The notes: generated from the sequence alone by a model not told the origin. Shown: positions 17,911 through 28,302, counted from the stretch's first letter. The stretch: DNA of 64,000 nucleotides from Enterobacter kobei (GCF_001729765.1 NZ_CP017181.1:3720001-3784000); one strand, 5' to 3'. Made by a program: numbers and translations.

Positions 17911-17939
17911 TTCGCCTGAATCACACCGATTCAGGCGAA
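17911..17939. terminator. 12-pair hairpin after nrdF
   Basis: TTCGCCTGAATC and GATTCAGGCGAA pair perfectly around ACACC. It lies 92 bases after the nrdF stop. No T run follows, so it is either a weak terminator or an RNA-stabilising end of the nrdHIEF transcript. Confidence 0.55.
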
Positions 17940-18056
17940 ATTCCCCGATGCAGCAGCAAAAATTTAAGAAAAACTCAAATGACGCTCAGCCCTTTACTCA
18001 TGGGAAATTCAGCCGTTTCGCTTACCTGAAAATCCCCACCATAAGCAAACGCAGGG

Positions 18057-18084
18057 TTGTCTCAGATTCTCAGTATGTTAGGGT
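18057..18084 (+). promoter_or_regulatory. proU (proVWX) main promoter
   Basis: A -35 TTGTCT (18057-18062) and a -10 TAGGGT (18079-18084) are separated by 16 bases. The unusual TAGGGT preceded by AGTATGT is the same as in the osmotically induced E. coli proU promoter, and the predicted start lies about 60 bases before proV, as in E. coli. Confidence 0.75.
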
Positions 18085-18152
18085 TATGCCCGTTAACAAT
18101 TTACCATGGTAATCATATTGGCATAAACAAATAACAGGACACTCTCTATTGC

Positions 18153-19364
18153 ATGGCAATTAAATTAGAAGTGAAAAATCTTTATAAAGTATTTGGCGAG
18201 CATCCACAGCGCGCATTCAAATATATTGAAAAAGGCCTTACGAAAGAGCAAATTCTGGAAAAAACCGGGCTATCGCTTGGCGTTAAAGACGCCAGTCTGG
18301 CCATTGAAGAAGGCGAGATTTTTGTCATCATGGGGTTATCCGGTTCGGGTAAATCCACTATGGTTCGCCTTCTCAATCGCCTGATTGAACCCACCCGCGG
18401 ACAGGTGCTGATTGACGGCGTGGATATCGCCAGAATATCAGACGCAGAGCTCCGCGAGGTGCGCAGAAAGAAGATTGCAATGGTGTTCCAGTCATTCGCG
18501 CTAATGCCGCATATGACGGTGCTGGATAATGCCGCTTTCGGTATGGAATTAGCGGGCGTTGCTGCGCAAGAACGTCAGGAAAAAGCGCTTGATGCGCTGC
18601 GTCAGGTTGGGCTCGAAAATTATGCTCACGCCTACCCGGATGAACTTTCCGGCGGGATGCGTCAGCGTGTGGGTTTAGCCCGCGCATTAGCCATTAATCC
18701 AGACATATTATTAATGGATGAAGCCTTCTCCGCACTCGACCCGTTAATTCGCACCGAGATGCAGGATGAGCTGGTAAAATTACAGGCAAAACATCAGCGA
18801 ACCATTGTCTTTATTTCCCATGATTTAGATGAAGCCATGCGTATTGGCGACCGAATTGCCATTATGCAAAATGGTGAGGTGGTGCAGGTCGGCACGCCGG
18901 ATGAAATACTGAATAATCCGGCAAATGATTACGTGCGTACCTTCTTCCGCGGCGTGGATATTAGCCATGTGTTTAGCGCGAAAGATATTGCCCGTCGAAC
19001 GCCAAACGGCATTATCCGTAAAACGCCAGGTTTCGGTCCACGCTCCGCGCTTAAGCTTCTGCAGGACGAAGACCGTGAATACGGTTATCTGGTTGAACGC
19101 GGCAATAAATTTGTCGGCATTGTCTCCATCGACTCCCTGAAAACCGCCCTTAGAGAAAATCAGGGAATCGATGCGGCGTTAATTGACGCTCCCCTTGCCG
19201 TGGACGCCGAAACGCCGCTCAGCGAGTTGCTCTCCCACGTCGGCCAGGCACCGTGTGCCGTTCCGGTCGTCGGGGAAGAACAACAGTACGTCGGCATCAT
19301 CTCAAAACGCATGTTGCTGCAGGCTTTAGATCGCGAGGGAGCAAACAATGACCGATCAATCTAA
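18153..19364 (+). CDS. proV: ProV, glycine betaine/proline ABC transporter ATPase
   Basis: A 403-residue ATPase (400 in E. coli). It has Walker [10 protein letters not shown] (near residue 61), signature [10 protein letters not shown] (near 165) and Walker [14 protein letters not shown] (near 185). A C-terminal pair of CBS domains, from about residue 280, senses ionic strength in this OTCN family. It energises uptake of glycine betaine and proline betaine through ProW with ProX. The first part of the gene is AT-rich compared with the rest, like the downstream regulatory element that H-NS uses in E. coli proV. Its 3' end overlaps proW by 17 bases. Confidence 0.95.
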   Translation: MAIKLEVKNLYKVFGEHPQRAFKYIEKGLTKEQILEKTGLSLGVKDASLAIEEGEIFVIMGLSGSGKSTMVRLLNRLIEPTRGQVLIDGVDIARISDAELREVRRKKIAMVFQSFALMPHMTVLDNAAFGMELAGVAAQERQEKALDALRQVGLENYAHAYPDELSGGMRQRVGLARALAINPDILLMDEAFSALDPLIRTEMQDELVKLQAKHQRTIVFISHDLDEAMRIGDRIAIMQNGEVVQVGTPDEILNNPANDYVRTFFRGVDISHVFSAKDIARRTPNGIIRKTPGFGPRSALKLLQDEDREYGYLVERGNKFVGIVSIDSLKTALRENQGIDAALIDAPLAVDAETPLSELLSHVGQAPCAVPVVGEEQQYVGIISKRMLLQALDREGANNDRSI

Positions 19365-20418
19365 CCCGTGGGGCACCACTGAAGCAGCGGACAGCGCTGC
19401 GCAATCTGCCGATGCGTGGGGCTCCACGCCAGCACCTGCCGATGGCGGTGGCGCGGCGGACTGGCTCAACAGCGCACCTGCGCCTGCGCCAGAACACTTC
19501 AACATTATGGATCCGTTCCATAAAACGCTGATCCCACTCGATAGCTGGGTCACGGAGGGGATCGACTGGGTAGTAACGCATTTTCGTCCGCTCTTTCAGG
19601 GGATCCGCGTCCCGGTGGATTACATCCTCAACGGCTTCCAGCAGCTGATGCTCGGTATGCCAGCGCCGGTCGCGATCGTTTTGTTCTCGCTGATCGCCTG
19701 GCAGTTCGGTAGCGCAGGAATGGGGATCGCCACGCTGATTTCGCTGATTGCCATTGGCGCCATTGGCGCCTGGTCGCAGGCGATGATCACCCTGGCACTG
19801 GTGCTGACCGCCCTGCTCTTCTGTATTGTCATCGGCCTGCCGATGGGGATCTGGCTGGCACGTAGCCCGCGGGCGGCGAAGATCATTCGTCCGCTGCTGG
19901 ATGCGATGCAGACCACACCGGCATTCGTCTATCTGGTGCCTATCGTAATGCTGTTCGGTATCGGTAACGTGCCGGGCGTGGTGGTAACCATTATCTTCGC
20001 CCTGCCGCCGATTATTCGTCTGACCATCCTGGGCATTAACCAGGTGCCGGCCGATCTGATCGAAGCGTCACGCTCGTTTGGTGCCAGCCCGCGTCAGATG
20101 CTGTTTAAGGTTCAGCTCCCGCTGGCGATGCCGACCATCATGGCAGGCGTTAACCAGACGCTGATGCTGGCGCTGTCGATGGTGGTCATTGCCTCAATGA
20201 TCGCCGTGGGCGGTCTGGGCCAGATGGTGCTGCGCGGTATTGGCCGTCTCGACATGGGGCTGGCTACCGTCGGCGGCGTGGGCATTGTGATCCTCGCCAT
20301 TATTCTTGACCGCCTGACACAGGCTGTCGGTCGTGATTCACGCAGTCGCGGCAACCGTCGCTGGTATACCACCGGCCCTGTCGGGTTATTCACCCGCCCT
20401 TTCACGAAATCAAAATAA
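19348..20418 (+). CDS. proW: ProW, glycine betaine/proline ABC permease
   Basis: A 356-residue membrane component. It has the long hydrophilic N-terminal extension seen in ProW (about residues 1-95, rich in Ala, Gly and Pro), then about seven membrane segments. The EAA-type coupling loop [20 protein letters not shown] is near residue 235. It forms the channel of the ProVWX importer. The ATG is preceded by GGGAGCAAACA within proV, giving a 17-base overlap and translational coupling. Confidence 0.95.
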   Translation: MTDQSNPWGTTEAADSAAQSADAWGSTPAPADGGGAADWLNSAPAPAPEHFNIMDPFHKTLIPLDSWVTEGIDWVVTHFRPLFQGIRVPVDYILNGFQQLMLGMPAPVAIVLFSLIAWQFGSAGMGIATLISLIAIGAIGAWSQAMITLALVLTALLFCIVIGLPMGIWLARSPRAAKIIRPLLDAMQTTPAFVYLVPIVMLFGIGNVPGVVVTIIFALPPIIRLTILGINQVPADLIEASRSFGASPRQMLFKVQLPLAMPTIMAGVNQTLMLALSMVVIASMIAVGGLGQMVLRGIGRLDMGLATVGGVGIVILAIILDRLTQAVGRDSRSRGNRRWYTTGPVGLFTRPFTKSK

Positions 20419-20427
20419 GGAACAACG

Positions 20428-21423
20428 ATGCGACATAACGTACTTTTTGCCACAGCGTTTGCCACCCTTGTCTCCACCAGCACGTTTGCAGCTGACCTGC
20501 CGGGTAAAGGCATCACCGTGCAGCCGGTGCAGAGCACCATTTCGGAAGAGAGCTTCCAGACGCTCATCGTCAGCCGAGCCCTGGAAAAACTGGGCTACAC
20601 GGTCAACACGCCGAGCGAAGTGGATTACAACGTGGGCTACACCTCGATTGCCTCCGGTGATGCCACCTTTACCGCGGTGAACTGGCAGCCGCTGCACGAC
20701 GATATGTATGCCGCCGCCGGTGGCGACAAGAAATTCTATCGTGAAGGCACCTTCGTAACCGGTGCAGCGCAGGGTTATCTGATCGACAAGAAAACCGCCG
20801 ATAAGTACCACATCACCAATATTGAACAGCTGAAAGATCCGAAGATCGCCAAACTGTTCGACACCAACGGTGACGGTAAAGCAGACATGATGGGTTGCTC
20901 ACCGGGCTGGGGCTGTGAAGCGGTGATTAATCACCAGAACAAAGCCTATGACCTGGCGAAGACGGTTGATGTCAGCCACGGCAACTATTCGGCGATGATG
21001 GCCGACACCATTGCCCGGTTCAAAGAGGGTAAACCGGTGATCTACTACACCTGGACGCCGTACTGGGTGAGCGACGTGCTGAAGCCGGGTAAAGACGTGG
21101 TGTGGCTGCAGGTGCCATTCTCCTCCCTGCCGGGCGAGCAGAAAGATATCGACACCAAACTGCCGAACGGCATGAACTATGGCTTCCCGGTGAATACCAT
21201 GCACATTGTGGCGAACAAAGCCTGGGCCGAGAAAAACCCGGCGGCAGCAAAATTGTTCTCGGTAATGAAATTGCCGCTGGCGGATATCAATGCTCAGAAC
21301 GCCATGATGCATGCGGGCAAATCGTCTGAAGCGGATGTCAAAGGTCACGTCGACGGCTGGATCAAAGCCCACCAGCAGCAGTTTGACGGCTGGGTGAAAG
21401 AGGCGCTTGCGGCGCAGAAGTAA
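20428..21423 (+). CDS. proX: ProX, glycine betaine-binding periplasmic protein
   Basis: A 331-residue substrate-binding protein with a Sec signal peptide ([21 protein letters not shown], cleavage near residue 21). The mature part has tryptophans that form the aromatic box for the quaternary ammonium ligand, including those in [18 protein letters not shown] and [10 protein letters not shown]. The two cysteines of CSPGWGC are the conserved disulfide pair. It delivers ligand to ProW. It starts nine bases after proW and ends just before a dispersed palindrome. Confidence 0.96.
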   Translation: MRHNVLFATAFATLVSTSTFAADLPGKGITVQPVQSTISEESFQTLIVSRALEKLGYTVNTPSEVDYNVGYTSIASGDATFTAVNWQPLHDDMYAAAGGDKKFYREGTFVTGAAQGYLIDKKTADKYHITNIEQLKDPKIAKLFDTNGDGKADMMGCSPGWGCEAVINHQNKAYDLAKTVDVSHGNYSAMMADTIARFKEGKPVIYYTWTPYWVSDVLKPGKDVVWLQVPFSSLPGEQKDIDTKLPNGMNYGFPVNTMHIVANKAWAEKNPAAAKLFSVMKLPLADINAQNAMMHAGKSSEADVKGHVDGWIKAHQQQFDGWVKEALAAQK

Positions 21424-21431
21424 AGTCCTTA

Positions 21432-21466
21432 GCCCTCTCCCTGTGGGAGAGGGCCAGGGTGAGGGC
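21432..21466. repeat. CCCTCTCCC/GGGAGAGGG dispersed palindrome, copy A
   Basis: GCCCTCTCCC and GGGAGAGGGC form a perfect ten-pair stem with loop TGT, followed by CAGGGTGAGGGCA. Copies also lie near 29065, 41663 and 60429. It is just after the proX stop and may serve as its terminator. Confidence 0.85.
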
Positions 21467-21588
21467 ACCAGACCGCACGCTCCCCCTAAACCGCACAATC
21501 CATCACCCAACAATCCCCCCACCTTAACAATCATTCGCTATTATGGTTTCCGGAAAAATAATCACTTAACGAACGATTCCTGAAACTC

Positions 21589-22773
21589 ATGACAAAAACA
21601 ACTCCAGGGCTTAGCCCCGCACTTATCCTTTTAATGTCCGTGGCAACGGGTCTGGCCGTCGCCAGCAACTATTACGCGCAACCCCTTCTCGACACTATCG
21701 CCCGCGCGTTCAACCTTTCTGCCAGTTCCGCTGGCTTCATCGTGACGGCGGCACAGCTCGGCTACGCCGCCGGGTTGCTGTTCCTGGTACCGCTTGGCGA
21801 TATGTTTGAACGCCGGATGCTGATTGTTTCGATGACGCTGCTGGCGGCAGGTGGCATGCTGATCACCGCCAGCAGCCAGTCGCTGACGATGATGATCGTC
21901 GGTACCGCGCTGACAGGGCTGTTCTCCGTCGTCGCGCAAATCCTGGTACCCCTCGCCGCGACGCTGGCCTCCCCGGACAAACGTGGCAAGGTAGTGGGCA
22001 CCATCATGAGCGGCCTGCTGCTGGGGATTTTGCTGGCGCGTACCGTGGCAGGACTACTGGCAAGCCTCGGCGGCTGGCGCACCGTTTACTGGGTGGCGAG
22101 CGTGTTAATGGTGGTGATGGCGCTGGCGCTGTGGCGCGGCCTGCCGAAGGTGAAGCAAGAGAACCATCTTAACTATCCGCAGCTTCTGGCCTCCGTGTTC
22201 AGCCTGTTCACTCAGGATAAACTCCTGCGCACCCGCGCCCTGCTGGGATGTTTGACCTTCGCCAACTTCAGTATTCTCTGGACCTCAATGGCGTTTCTGC
22301 TCGCGGCACCGCCGTTTAACTATTCTGAAGGCGTCATTGGTCTGTTCGGCCTGGCCGGTGCTGCGGGCGCGCTGGGCGCGCGTCCGGCGGGTGGGCTGGC
22401 CGACAAAGGCAAATCACATTTGACCACCACCGCCGGGCTGGTTTTGCTCCTGCTCTCATGGGCGGCGATCTGGTATGGACACGTCTCGGTGCTGGCGCTG
22501 ATCGTCGGTATTCTGGTACTCGACCTCACCGTACAGGGTGTCCACATTACTAATCAGACCGTGATTTATCGCGTGAAACCCGAAGCGCGTAATCGCCTCA
22601 CCGCCGGATACATGACCAGCTACTTCATTGGTGGTGCTGCCGGTTCATTAATTTCAGCGTCGGCGTGGCAGCATGCTGGCTGGTCGGGCGTGTGTGGGAT
22701 TGGGGCCATCGTTGCCGCGCTCAACCTTCTTGTATGGTGGCGCGGCTACCATCGCCAGGAGGCGATTCACTAA
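21589..22773 (+). CDS. ygaY: YgaY-type MFS transporter, intact
   Basis: A 394-residue major facilitator superfamily protein with about twelve membrane segments. The MFS A-motif region lies between helices 2 and 3 (FLVPLGDMFERR, near residue 65). Drug-efflux-like features include NYYAQPLLDTIARAF at the first periplasmic loop. In E. coli K-12 the ygaY locus at this position is a pseudogene; here the frame is uninterrupted, so this is the functional ancestor-type gene. The substrate is unknown, but a small-molecule exporter is likely. It is monocistronic. Confidence 0.88.
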   Translation: MTKTTPGLSPALILLMSVATGLAVASNYYAQPLLDTIARAFNLSASSAGFIVTAAQLGYAAGLLFLVPLGDMFERRMLIVSMTLLAAGGMLITASSQSLTMMIVGTALTGLFSVVAQILVPLAATLASPDKRGKVVGTIMSGLLLGILLARTVAGLLASLGGWRTVYWVASVLMVVMALALWRGLPKVKQENHLNYPQLLASVFSLFTQDKLLRTRALLGCLTFANFSILWTSMAFLLAAPPFNYSEGVIGLFGLAGAAGALGARPAGGLADKGKSHLTTTAGLVLLLLSWAAIWYGHVSVLALIVGILVLDLTVQGVHITNQTVIYRVKPEARNRLTAGYMTSYFIGGAAGSLISASAWQHAGWSGVCGIGAIVAALNLLVWWRGYHRQEAIH

Positions 22774-23087
22774 GTTTTACATTGCTTTGGGCCTCTTAGG
22801 GTATAAAGGGGCCCTGCAGTCTGTTAATGTAAACGTAATCATTTATCCCAGAAATTTTAATGTGGGTGACATATCTACAATTGGCATGAATAGTTCAGAC
22901 CCCCGTCCTCACATCCTCTCTTCTACGGGTTCACACCCTACTCTTTCTGTGCTCTCCGGGTCACGGACTTACCCGGCGCTTTCTGACGGTGACATTCATT
23001 TGGCGGATATAACCGCACAAATAATTCATTTACATTATTTGTCACTATCGTTACTATATCGGCTGTAATTAATGAGGTTATGCCCAA
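22774..23087. other. ygaY-mprA spacer, ygaZH absent
   Basis: A 314-base region where E. coli has the ygaZH branched-chain amino acid exporter genes. No remnant of them is readable in any frame. The last 60 bases (TTTACATTATTTGTCACTAT and following) resemble the E. coli emrRAB promoter region, where MprA binds. The rest shows no gene. Confidence 0.6.
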
Positions 23088-23618
23088 ATGGATAGTTCGT
23101 TTACGCCCATTGAACAAATGCTTAAATTCCGCGCCAGTCGCCATGAGGACTTCCCGTATCAGGAAATCCTGCTGACTCGCCTGTGCATGCACATGCAGGG
23201 TAAGCTACTGGAAAACCGTAATAAGATGCTGAAAGCTCAAGGGATTAACGAGACGTTGTTTATGGCGTTGATTACGCTGGAGTCTCAGGAAAACCACAGT
23301 ATTCAGCCTTCTGAGCTGAGCTGCGCGCTGGGCTCTTCCCGTACCAACGCAACCCGTATTGCCGATGAGCTGGAAAAGCGCGGCTGGATTGAACGCCGTG
23401 AAAGCGACAACGATCGTCGTTGCCTGCATCTGCAACTGACCGACAAAGGTCACGAATTCCTGCGTGAGGTACTGCCACCTCAGCACAATTGCCTGCACAA
23501 ACTCTGGTCTGCCCTCAGCACCGCCGAGCGCGACCAGCTTGAGCACATCACGCGCAAGCTGCTCACCCGTCTGGATCAGATGGATGAAGATGGCGCCATT
23601 CTTGAGGCGCTGCGCTAA
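23088..23618 (+). CDS. mprA: MprA (EmrR), MarR-type repressor of emrAB
   Basis: A 176-residue MarR-family regulator, the same length as E. coli MprA. The winged helix is around [37 protein letters not shown] (residues 73-109). It represses emrRAB and lets go when it binds uncouplers such as CCCP or 2,4-dinitrophenol, or salicylate and nalidixic acid. It starts at ATG 23088 after the conserved GAGGTTATGCCCAA leader and is followed by emrA 126 bases later. Confidence 0.95.
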   Translation: MDSSFTPIEQMLKFRASRHEDFPYQEILLTRLCMHMQGKLLENRNKMLKAQGINETLFMALITLESQENHSIQPSELSCALGSSRTNATRIADELEKRGWIERRESDNDRRCLHLQLTDKGHEFLREVLPPQHNCLHKLWSALSTAERDQLEHITRKLLTRLDQMDEDGAILEALR

Positions 23619-23744
23619 CGCGACGACACGCTCAACAATCCAGATTCATAAGAAAACCGACAGGCCAGCACGTCACACTGCTGGCCTTTCTGACAACAGG
23701 TCGGCTCAGCCGATGTGAAAATAAGAAGATCGTGGAGAACAACA

Positions 23745-24917
23745 ATGAGCGCAAATGCGGAGAGCACTAACCCGCAGCAACCGGCCAACAAGAAAGGCAA
23801 ACGTAAAAGTGCCCTTCTTCTGTTGACCTTGCTCTTTATTATTATTGCCGTGGCATATGGGATCTATTGGTTTTTAGTATTGCGTCATGCTGAAGAGACA
23901 GACGACGCCTACGTGGCAGGGAACCAGGTACAGATTATGGCGCAGGTGTCGGGCAGCGTGACGAAAGTCTGGGCTGACAATACCGACTTTGTGCAAAAAG
24001 GCGATGTGTTGGTCACCCTCGATCCGACTGACGCGCAGCAGGCATTTGAGAAAGCCCAGACCGCGCTGGCCTCCAGCGTTCGTCAGACCCGCCAGCTGAT
24101 GATCAACAGCAAACAGCTGCAGGCCAATATCGACGTGCAGAAAACTGCACTCGCACAGGCGCAGAGCGACCTCAACCGCCGCGTACCGCTCGGCACCGCC
24201 AACCTGATTGGCCGTGAAGAGCTGCAACACGCCCGCGATGCCGTTGCCAGCGCTCAGGCGCAGCTGGATGTGGCGATTCAACAGTACAATGCCAACCAGG
24301 CAATGGTGCTGGGCACCAGCCTTGAAAACCAGCCCGCCGTGCAGCAGGCGGCGACTGAAGTGCGTAACGCATGGCTAGCCCTGCAGCGTACCAAAATCGT
24401 CAGCCCGATGACCGGCTATGTCTCCCGCCGTTCCGTTCAGCCTGGGGCGCAGATCAGCCCGACCACGCCGCTGATGGCGGTCGTTCCGGCAGACAATCTG
24501 TGGGTAGACGCTAACTTTAAAGAGACGCAACTTGCCCATATGCGTATCGGCCAGACCGCGACGGTTGTCAGCGACATCTACGGCGATGACGTGAAGTACA
24601 CCGGGAAAGTGGTTGGCCTGGACATGGGTACCGGCAGCGCCTTCTCCCTGCTGCCTGCGCAGAACGCCACCGGTAACTGGATCAAAGTGGTTCAGCGTCT
24701 GCCTGTGCGTATTGAACTGGATGCAAAACAGCTGGCGGATCACCCGCTGCGTATCGGCCTCTCAACGCTTGTGACGGTTGACACCGCGAACCGCGACGGT
24801 CAGATCCTGGCAAGCCAGGTGCGTAGCAGCCCGGCTTATGAAAGTAACGCCCGTGAAATTAGCCTCGATCCGGTCAACAAGCTGATCGATGACATCGTGA
24901 AGGCAAACGCCGGTTAA
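23745..24917 (+). CDS. emrA: EmrA, membrane fusion protein of the EmrAB-TolC pump
   Basis: A 390-residue HlyD-family adaptor, identical in length to E. coli EmrA. One membrane helix near residues 25-48 anchors it; a periplasmic coiled-coil hairpin (about residues 95-200) flanked by lipoyl-like halves (DDAYVAGNQVQIMAQVSG and SPMTGYVSRRSVQPG) reaches toward TolC. The start at 23745 follows GGAG; an in-frame ATG ten codons earlier has no good site. Confidence 0.96.
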   Translation: MSANAESTNPQQPANKKGKRKSALLLLTLLFIIIAVAYGIYWFLVLRHAEETDDAYVAGNQVQIMAQVSGSVTKVWADNTDFVQKGDVLVTLDPTDAQQAFEKAQTALASSVRQTRQLMINSKQLQANIDVQKTALAQAQSDLNRRVPLGTANLIGREELQHARDAVASAQAQLDVAIQQYNANQAMVLGTSLENQPAVQQAATEVRNAWLALQRTKIVSPMTGYVSRRSVQPGAQISPTTPLMAVVPADNLWVDANFKETQLAHMRIGQTATVVSDIYGDDVKYTGKVVGLDMGTGSAFSLLPAQNATGNWIKVVQRLPVRIELDAKQLADHPLRIGLSTLVTVDTANRDGQILASQVRSSPAYESNAREISLDPVNKLIDDIVKANAG

Positions 24918-24933
24918 TCCGAAGGTGAGCGTT

Positions 24934-26481
24934 ATGCAACAGCAAAAGCCGCAAAAACCGCTGGAAGGCGCGCAGCTGGTCATTATGACCATTGCGCTGT
25001 CGCTGGCGACATTCATGCAGGTGCTGGACTCCACCATCGCAAACGTGGCGATCCCGACCATCGCCGGTAACCTTGGCTCGTCGCTGAGCCAGGGGACCTG
25101 GGTCATTACCTCATTCGGGGTGGCAAACGCCATCTCCATTCCGATCACCGGCTGGCTGGCAAAGCGCGTCGGTGAGGTGAAGCTGTTCCTGTGGTCTACG
25201 GTGGCGTTTGTGCTGGCCTCCTGGGCATGCGGCATGTCAAACAGCCTGACGATGTTGATTTTCTTCCGCGTCATTCAGGGGATTGTCGCCGGGCCGCTGA
25301 TCCCGCTTTCCCAGAGTTTGCTGCTGAGCAACTATCCCCCTGCGAAACGCTCCGTCGCGCTGGCGCTCTGGTCAATGACCGTGATCGTCGCGCCTATCTG
25401 CGGACCCATTCTCGGCGGATACATCAGCGATAACTATCACTGGGGCTGGATCTTCTTCATCAACGTACCGATTGGCGCCGTCGTGGTATTAATGACGCTG
25501 CAATCGCTGCGGGGACGAGAGACGCGCACCGAACAGCGGCGTATCGACAGCATCGGGCTGGCGCTGCTGATCCTGGGTATCGGTAGCCTGCAGATCATGC
25601 TCGACCGGGGTAAAGAGCTCGACTGGTTCAACTCGCAGGAGATCGTCATCCTGACCATTGTCGCGGTGGTGTCGCTCAGCTTCCTGATTGTCTGGGAGCT
25701 GACGGACGACAACCCGATAGTCGATCTCTCGCTGTTTAAGTCGCGAAACTTCACCATCGGCTGTCTGTGTATCAGCCTCGCCTATATGCTCTACTTCGGC
25801 GCGATTGTTCTGCTGCCACAGCTGTTGCAGGAGGTGTATGGCTATACCGCAACCTGGGCGGGGCTGGCGTCTGCACCTGTTGGGGTGATCCCGGTTCTGC
25901 TGTCGCCGATCATTGGGCGCTTCGCCCATAAGCTCGACATGCGTCGTCTGGTGACGTTCAGTTTCATCATGTACGCGGTGTGCTTCTACTGGCGTGCGTA
26001 TACCTTCGAGCCGGGAATGGACTTTGGCGCCTCGGCGTGGCCGCAGTTTATTCAGGGCTTCGCGGTCGCGTGCTTCTTTATGCCGCTAACCACCATCACG
26101 CTCTCCGGCTTACCCCCTGAGCGTCTGGCGGCGGCGTCGAGCCTGTCGAACTTCACCCGAACGCTGGCGGGCTCCATCGGGACGTCGATCACCACCACCC
26201 TGTGGACGAACCGTGAATCGATGCACCATGCCCAGCTGACCGAAGCGGTGAATCCGTACAACCCGAATGCCCAGCAGATGTACAGCCAGCTGCAGGGCAT
26301 GGGGATGACGGAGCAGCAGGCATCCGGCTGGATTGCCCAGCAGATCACCAGCCAGGGACTGATTATCTCGGCCAACGAGATTTTCTGGATTTCGGCAGGG
26401 ATCTTCATCGTCCTGCTGGGGCTGGTGTGGTTTGCCAGACCACCGTTTGGTGCCGGTGGCGGGGGCGGTGGCGCGCACTAG
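24934..26481 (+). CDS. emrB: EmrB, MFS drug/H+ antiporter
   Basis: A 515-residue DHA2-family transporter with fourteen membrane segments. Typical motifs are DSTIANVAIPTIAGNLG in helix 1 (motif D1), the Gly-rich antiporter motif in helix 5 (WSMTVIVAPICGPILGG) and the glycine-rich tail FGAGGGGGGAH. It expels hydrophobic toxins such as CCCP and nalidixic acid with EmrA and TolC. The ATG at 24934 is preceded by GAAGGTGAG; a GTG three codons earlier is less likely. Confidence 0.95.
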   Translation: MQQQKPQKPLEGAQLVIMTIALSLATFMQVLDSTIANVAIPTIAGNLGSSLSQGTWVITSFGVANAISIPITGWLAKRVGEVKLFLWSTVAFVLASWACGMSNSLTMLIFFRVIQGIVAGPLIPLSQSLLLSNYPPAKRSVALALWSMTVIVAPICGPILGGYISDNYHWGWIFFINVPIGAVVVLMTLQSLRGRETRTEQRRIDSIGLALLILGIGSLQIMLDRGKELDWFNSQEIVILTIVAVVSLSFLIVWELTDDNPIVDLSLFKSRNFTIGCLCISLAYMLYFGAIVLLPQLLQEVYGYTATWAGLASAPVGVIPVLLSPIIGRFAHKLDMRRLVTFSFIMYAVCFYWRAYTFEPGMDFGASAWPQFIQGFAVACFFMPLTTITLSGLPPERLAAASSLSNFTRTLAGSIGTSITTTLWTNRESMHHAQLTEAVNPYNPNAQQMYSQLQGMGMTEQQASGWIAQQITSQGLIISANEIFWISAGIFIVLLGLVWFARPPFGAGGGGGGAH

Positions 26482-26496
26482 TCCTCTGCGGCGGTT

Positions 26497-26528
26497 GCCG
26501 GGTGGCGGCTACGCCTTACCCGGCCTAC
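26497..26528. repeat. REP-type element after emrB
   Basis: GCCGGGTGGCGGCTACGCCT followed by TACCCGGCCTAC matches the REP copies at 1264 and 52311. It lies 15 bases after the emrB stop. Confidence 0.8.
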
Positions 26529-26531
26529 GAT

Positions 26532-26559
26532 AACCGGGCCGCCATCCGCAGGCCCGGTT
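26532..26559. terminator. GC-rich hairpin after emrB
   Basis: AACCGGGCC and GGCCCGGTT form a nine-pair stem with a ten-base loop. There is no T run, but its place makes it the likely end of the emrRAB transcript. Confidence 0.5.
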
Positions 26560-26647
26560 GTCCAAAACGCGATAGCAATTGTCATTTCCGATAAAGCAGC
26601 GCGCCTGAAATCTCGTCACGATAGTGAAAAGACAACAGGAGCGCACC

Positions 26648-28302
26648 ATGCTGAACACACCCGCAGACAAATACACGCCTTACCCTACTCTCTCTCTGCC
26701 CGATCGCCGCTGGCCGGAGAAGCGCATCACCCGCGCGCCGCGCTGGCTCTCAACCGACTTACGAGACGGCAACCAGGCGCTGGCCGAGCCGATGGACAGC
26801 GCCCGCAAGCTGCAGTTTTGGGATCTTCTGCTGAGCTGCGGCTTTAAGGAGATTGAGGTCGCCTTTCCTTCCGCCTCACAGACGGACTTCAACTTTGTTC
26901 GCCAGCTGATTGAAGAGAACCGCATCCCGGATGATGTCACCATTCAGGTGCTCACGCAGGCGCGGGAAGATCTGATCGTCCGCACCTTTGAGTCCCTGCG
27001 CGGCGCAAAGCAGGCCACGGTACATCTTTATAACGCCACCGCCCCGCTGTTCCGTCGTCTGGTGTTTGGCATGGAGAAGGCGCAAATCGTCGAGCTGGCT
27101 ACGCGCTCCACCCGCCTTATTCGTCAGCTGTGTGAAGAGAACCCGGATACCCACTGGCAGTATGAATATTCACCGGAAACCTTCTGTTTTACCGAGCCGG
27201 AGTTTGCGCTGGAAATTTGTGAGGCCGTGGCAGAGATCTGGCAGCCGTGCGATGCGCGTCCGATGATCATCAACTTACCGGCCACCGTTGAAGTCAGTAC
27301 GCCAAACGTCTATGCCGATCAGATTGAATATTTCTGCCGTCACTTCAGCCGCCGCGCCGACGTCTGCATCAGCGTGCATCCGCATAACGACCGCGGCACC
27401 GGCGTCGCCAGCGCGGAGCTGGCCGTCATGGCCGGGGCTGACCGCGTCGAGGGCTGTCTGTTTGGTAACGGCGAGCGGACGGGCAACGTCTGCCTGGTGA
27501 CGCTGGCGATGAACCTCTACAGCTAGGGCGTTAGCCCCGGCCTGGACTTTAGCGATATGAACCGGGTGGTGGAAGTGGTGGAAACCTGCAACCAGCTGCC
27601 GGTACACCCGCGCCATCCGTGGGCAGGACGGCTGGCCTATACCGCCTTCTCCGGTTCGCACCAGGACGCGATCAAAAAAGGCTTTGATGCCCGCAAGCCT
27701 GGCGAGCGCTGGGAGATGCCCTACCTGCCTGTTGACCCTCAGGATATCGGCTGCACCTATGAAGCGGTGATCCGAGTGAACAGCCAGTCAGGGAAAAGCG
27801 GTAGCGCGTGGCTTATCGAGCAAAATCATGGGCTGAAACTGCCCCGCGCCCTGCAGCAGGATTTCAGCCAGCACGTGCAGCAGGAAACCGACCGCCACGG
27901 AAAAGAGATGACGCAAAATGCACTGTGGCAGCTGTTCCGCACCCGCTACGGTCTGGTGGAAACACCGCAGTTTGCGCTGCAATCGTACCGCAGCGACAGT
28001 CAGCAGGATGGCCAGTTGCGTTTAACGGCAAGCGTCACAACGCAGGGGGGACGCGTCAGCTTGAGGGACACGGGAATGGCTTGCTGTCCGCTGCCGCTCA
28101 TGGCCTGAGCCGCTGGATCAACGCGCCGTTTGTAATTAAGGATTATCACGAACACACGCTGGGTGAACGCAGCGACAGCCGCTCGGTGGCATACATTCGC
28201 TGTCTGTTCCAGGACGGTACCAGCCGCTGGGGCGTAGGCATTGATAGCGACGTTGCACGCGCATCGCTTCAGGCGCTCTTTAATGCGGTCAGTCGTTCTT
28301 AA
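26648..28302 (+). pseudogene. leuA: 2-isopropylmalate synthase (leuA2) pseudogene
   Basis: Read through, this is about 550 residues of the Pseudomonas-type LeuA, which condenses acetyl-CoA with 2-oxoisovalerate in leucine synthesis. The start [13 protein letters not shown] has AGGAG upstream, and the catalytic domain is complete, with [20 protein letters not shown] and FGNGERTGN. Two lesions break it. An in-frame TAG at 27524-27526 stands where relatives have glutamine (LYTQGV; here LYS-stop-GVSPGLDF). A frameshift lies at the six-G run near 28045-28050, where one missing G would restore TRQLEGHGNGLL. The C-terminal regulatory domain then continues in another frame to 28302. The E. coli locus has no leuA here, so it was probably acquired and is decaying. 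Sequencing error could explain one lesion but hardly both. Confidence 0.88.

Larger units (their letters stand above)
17820..18152. other. nrdF-proV spacer with hairpin and proU promoter
   Basis: A 333-base gene-free region. It holds a 12-pair perfect hairpin (17911-17939) and the proU promoter (18057-18084), and is AT-rich as expected for H-NS-silenced proU. Confidence 0.7.

Noticed and set aside
28040..28060. Programmed frameshift at the six-G run in leuA2
   Set aside because: Possible in isolation, but an upstream in-frame amber codon already stops translation, so ordinary pseudogene decay is simpler.
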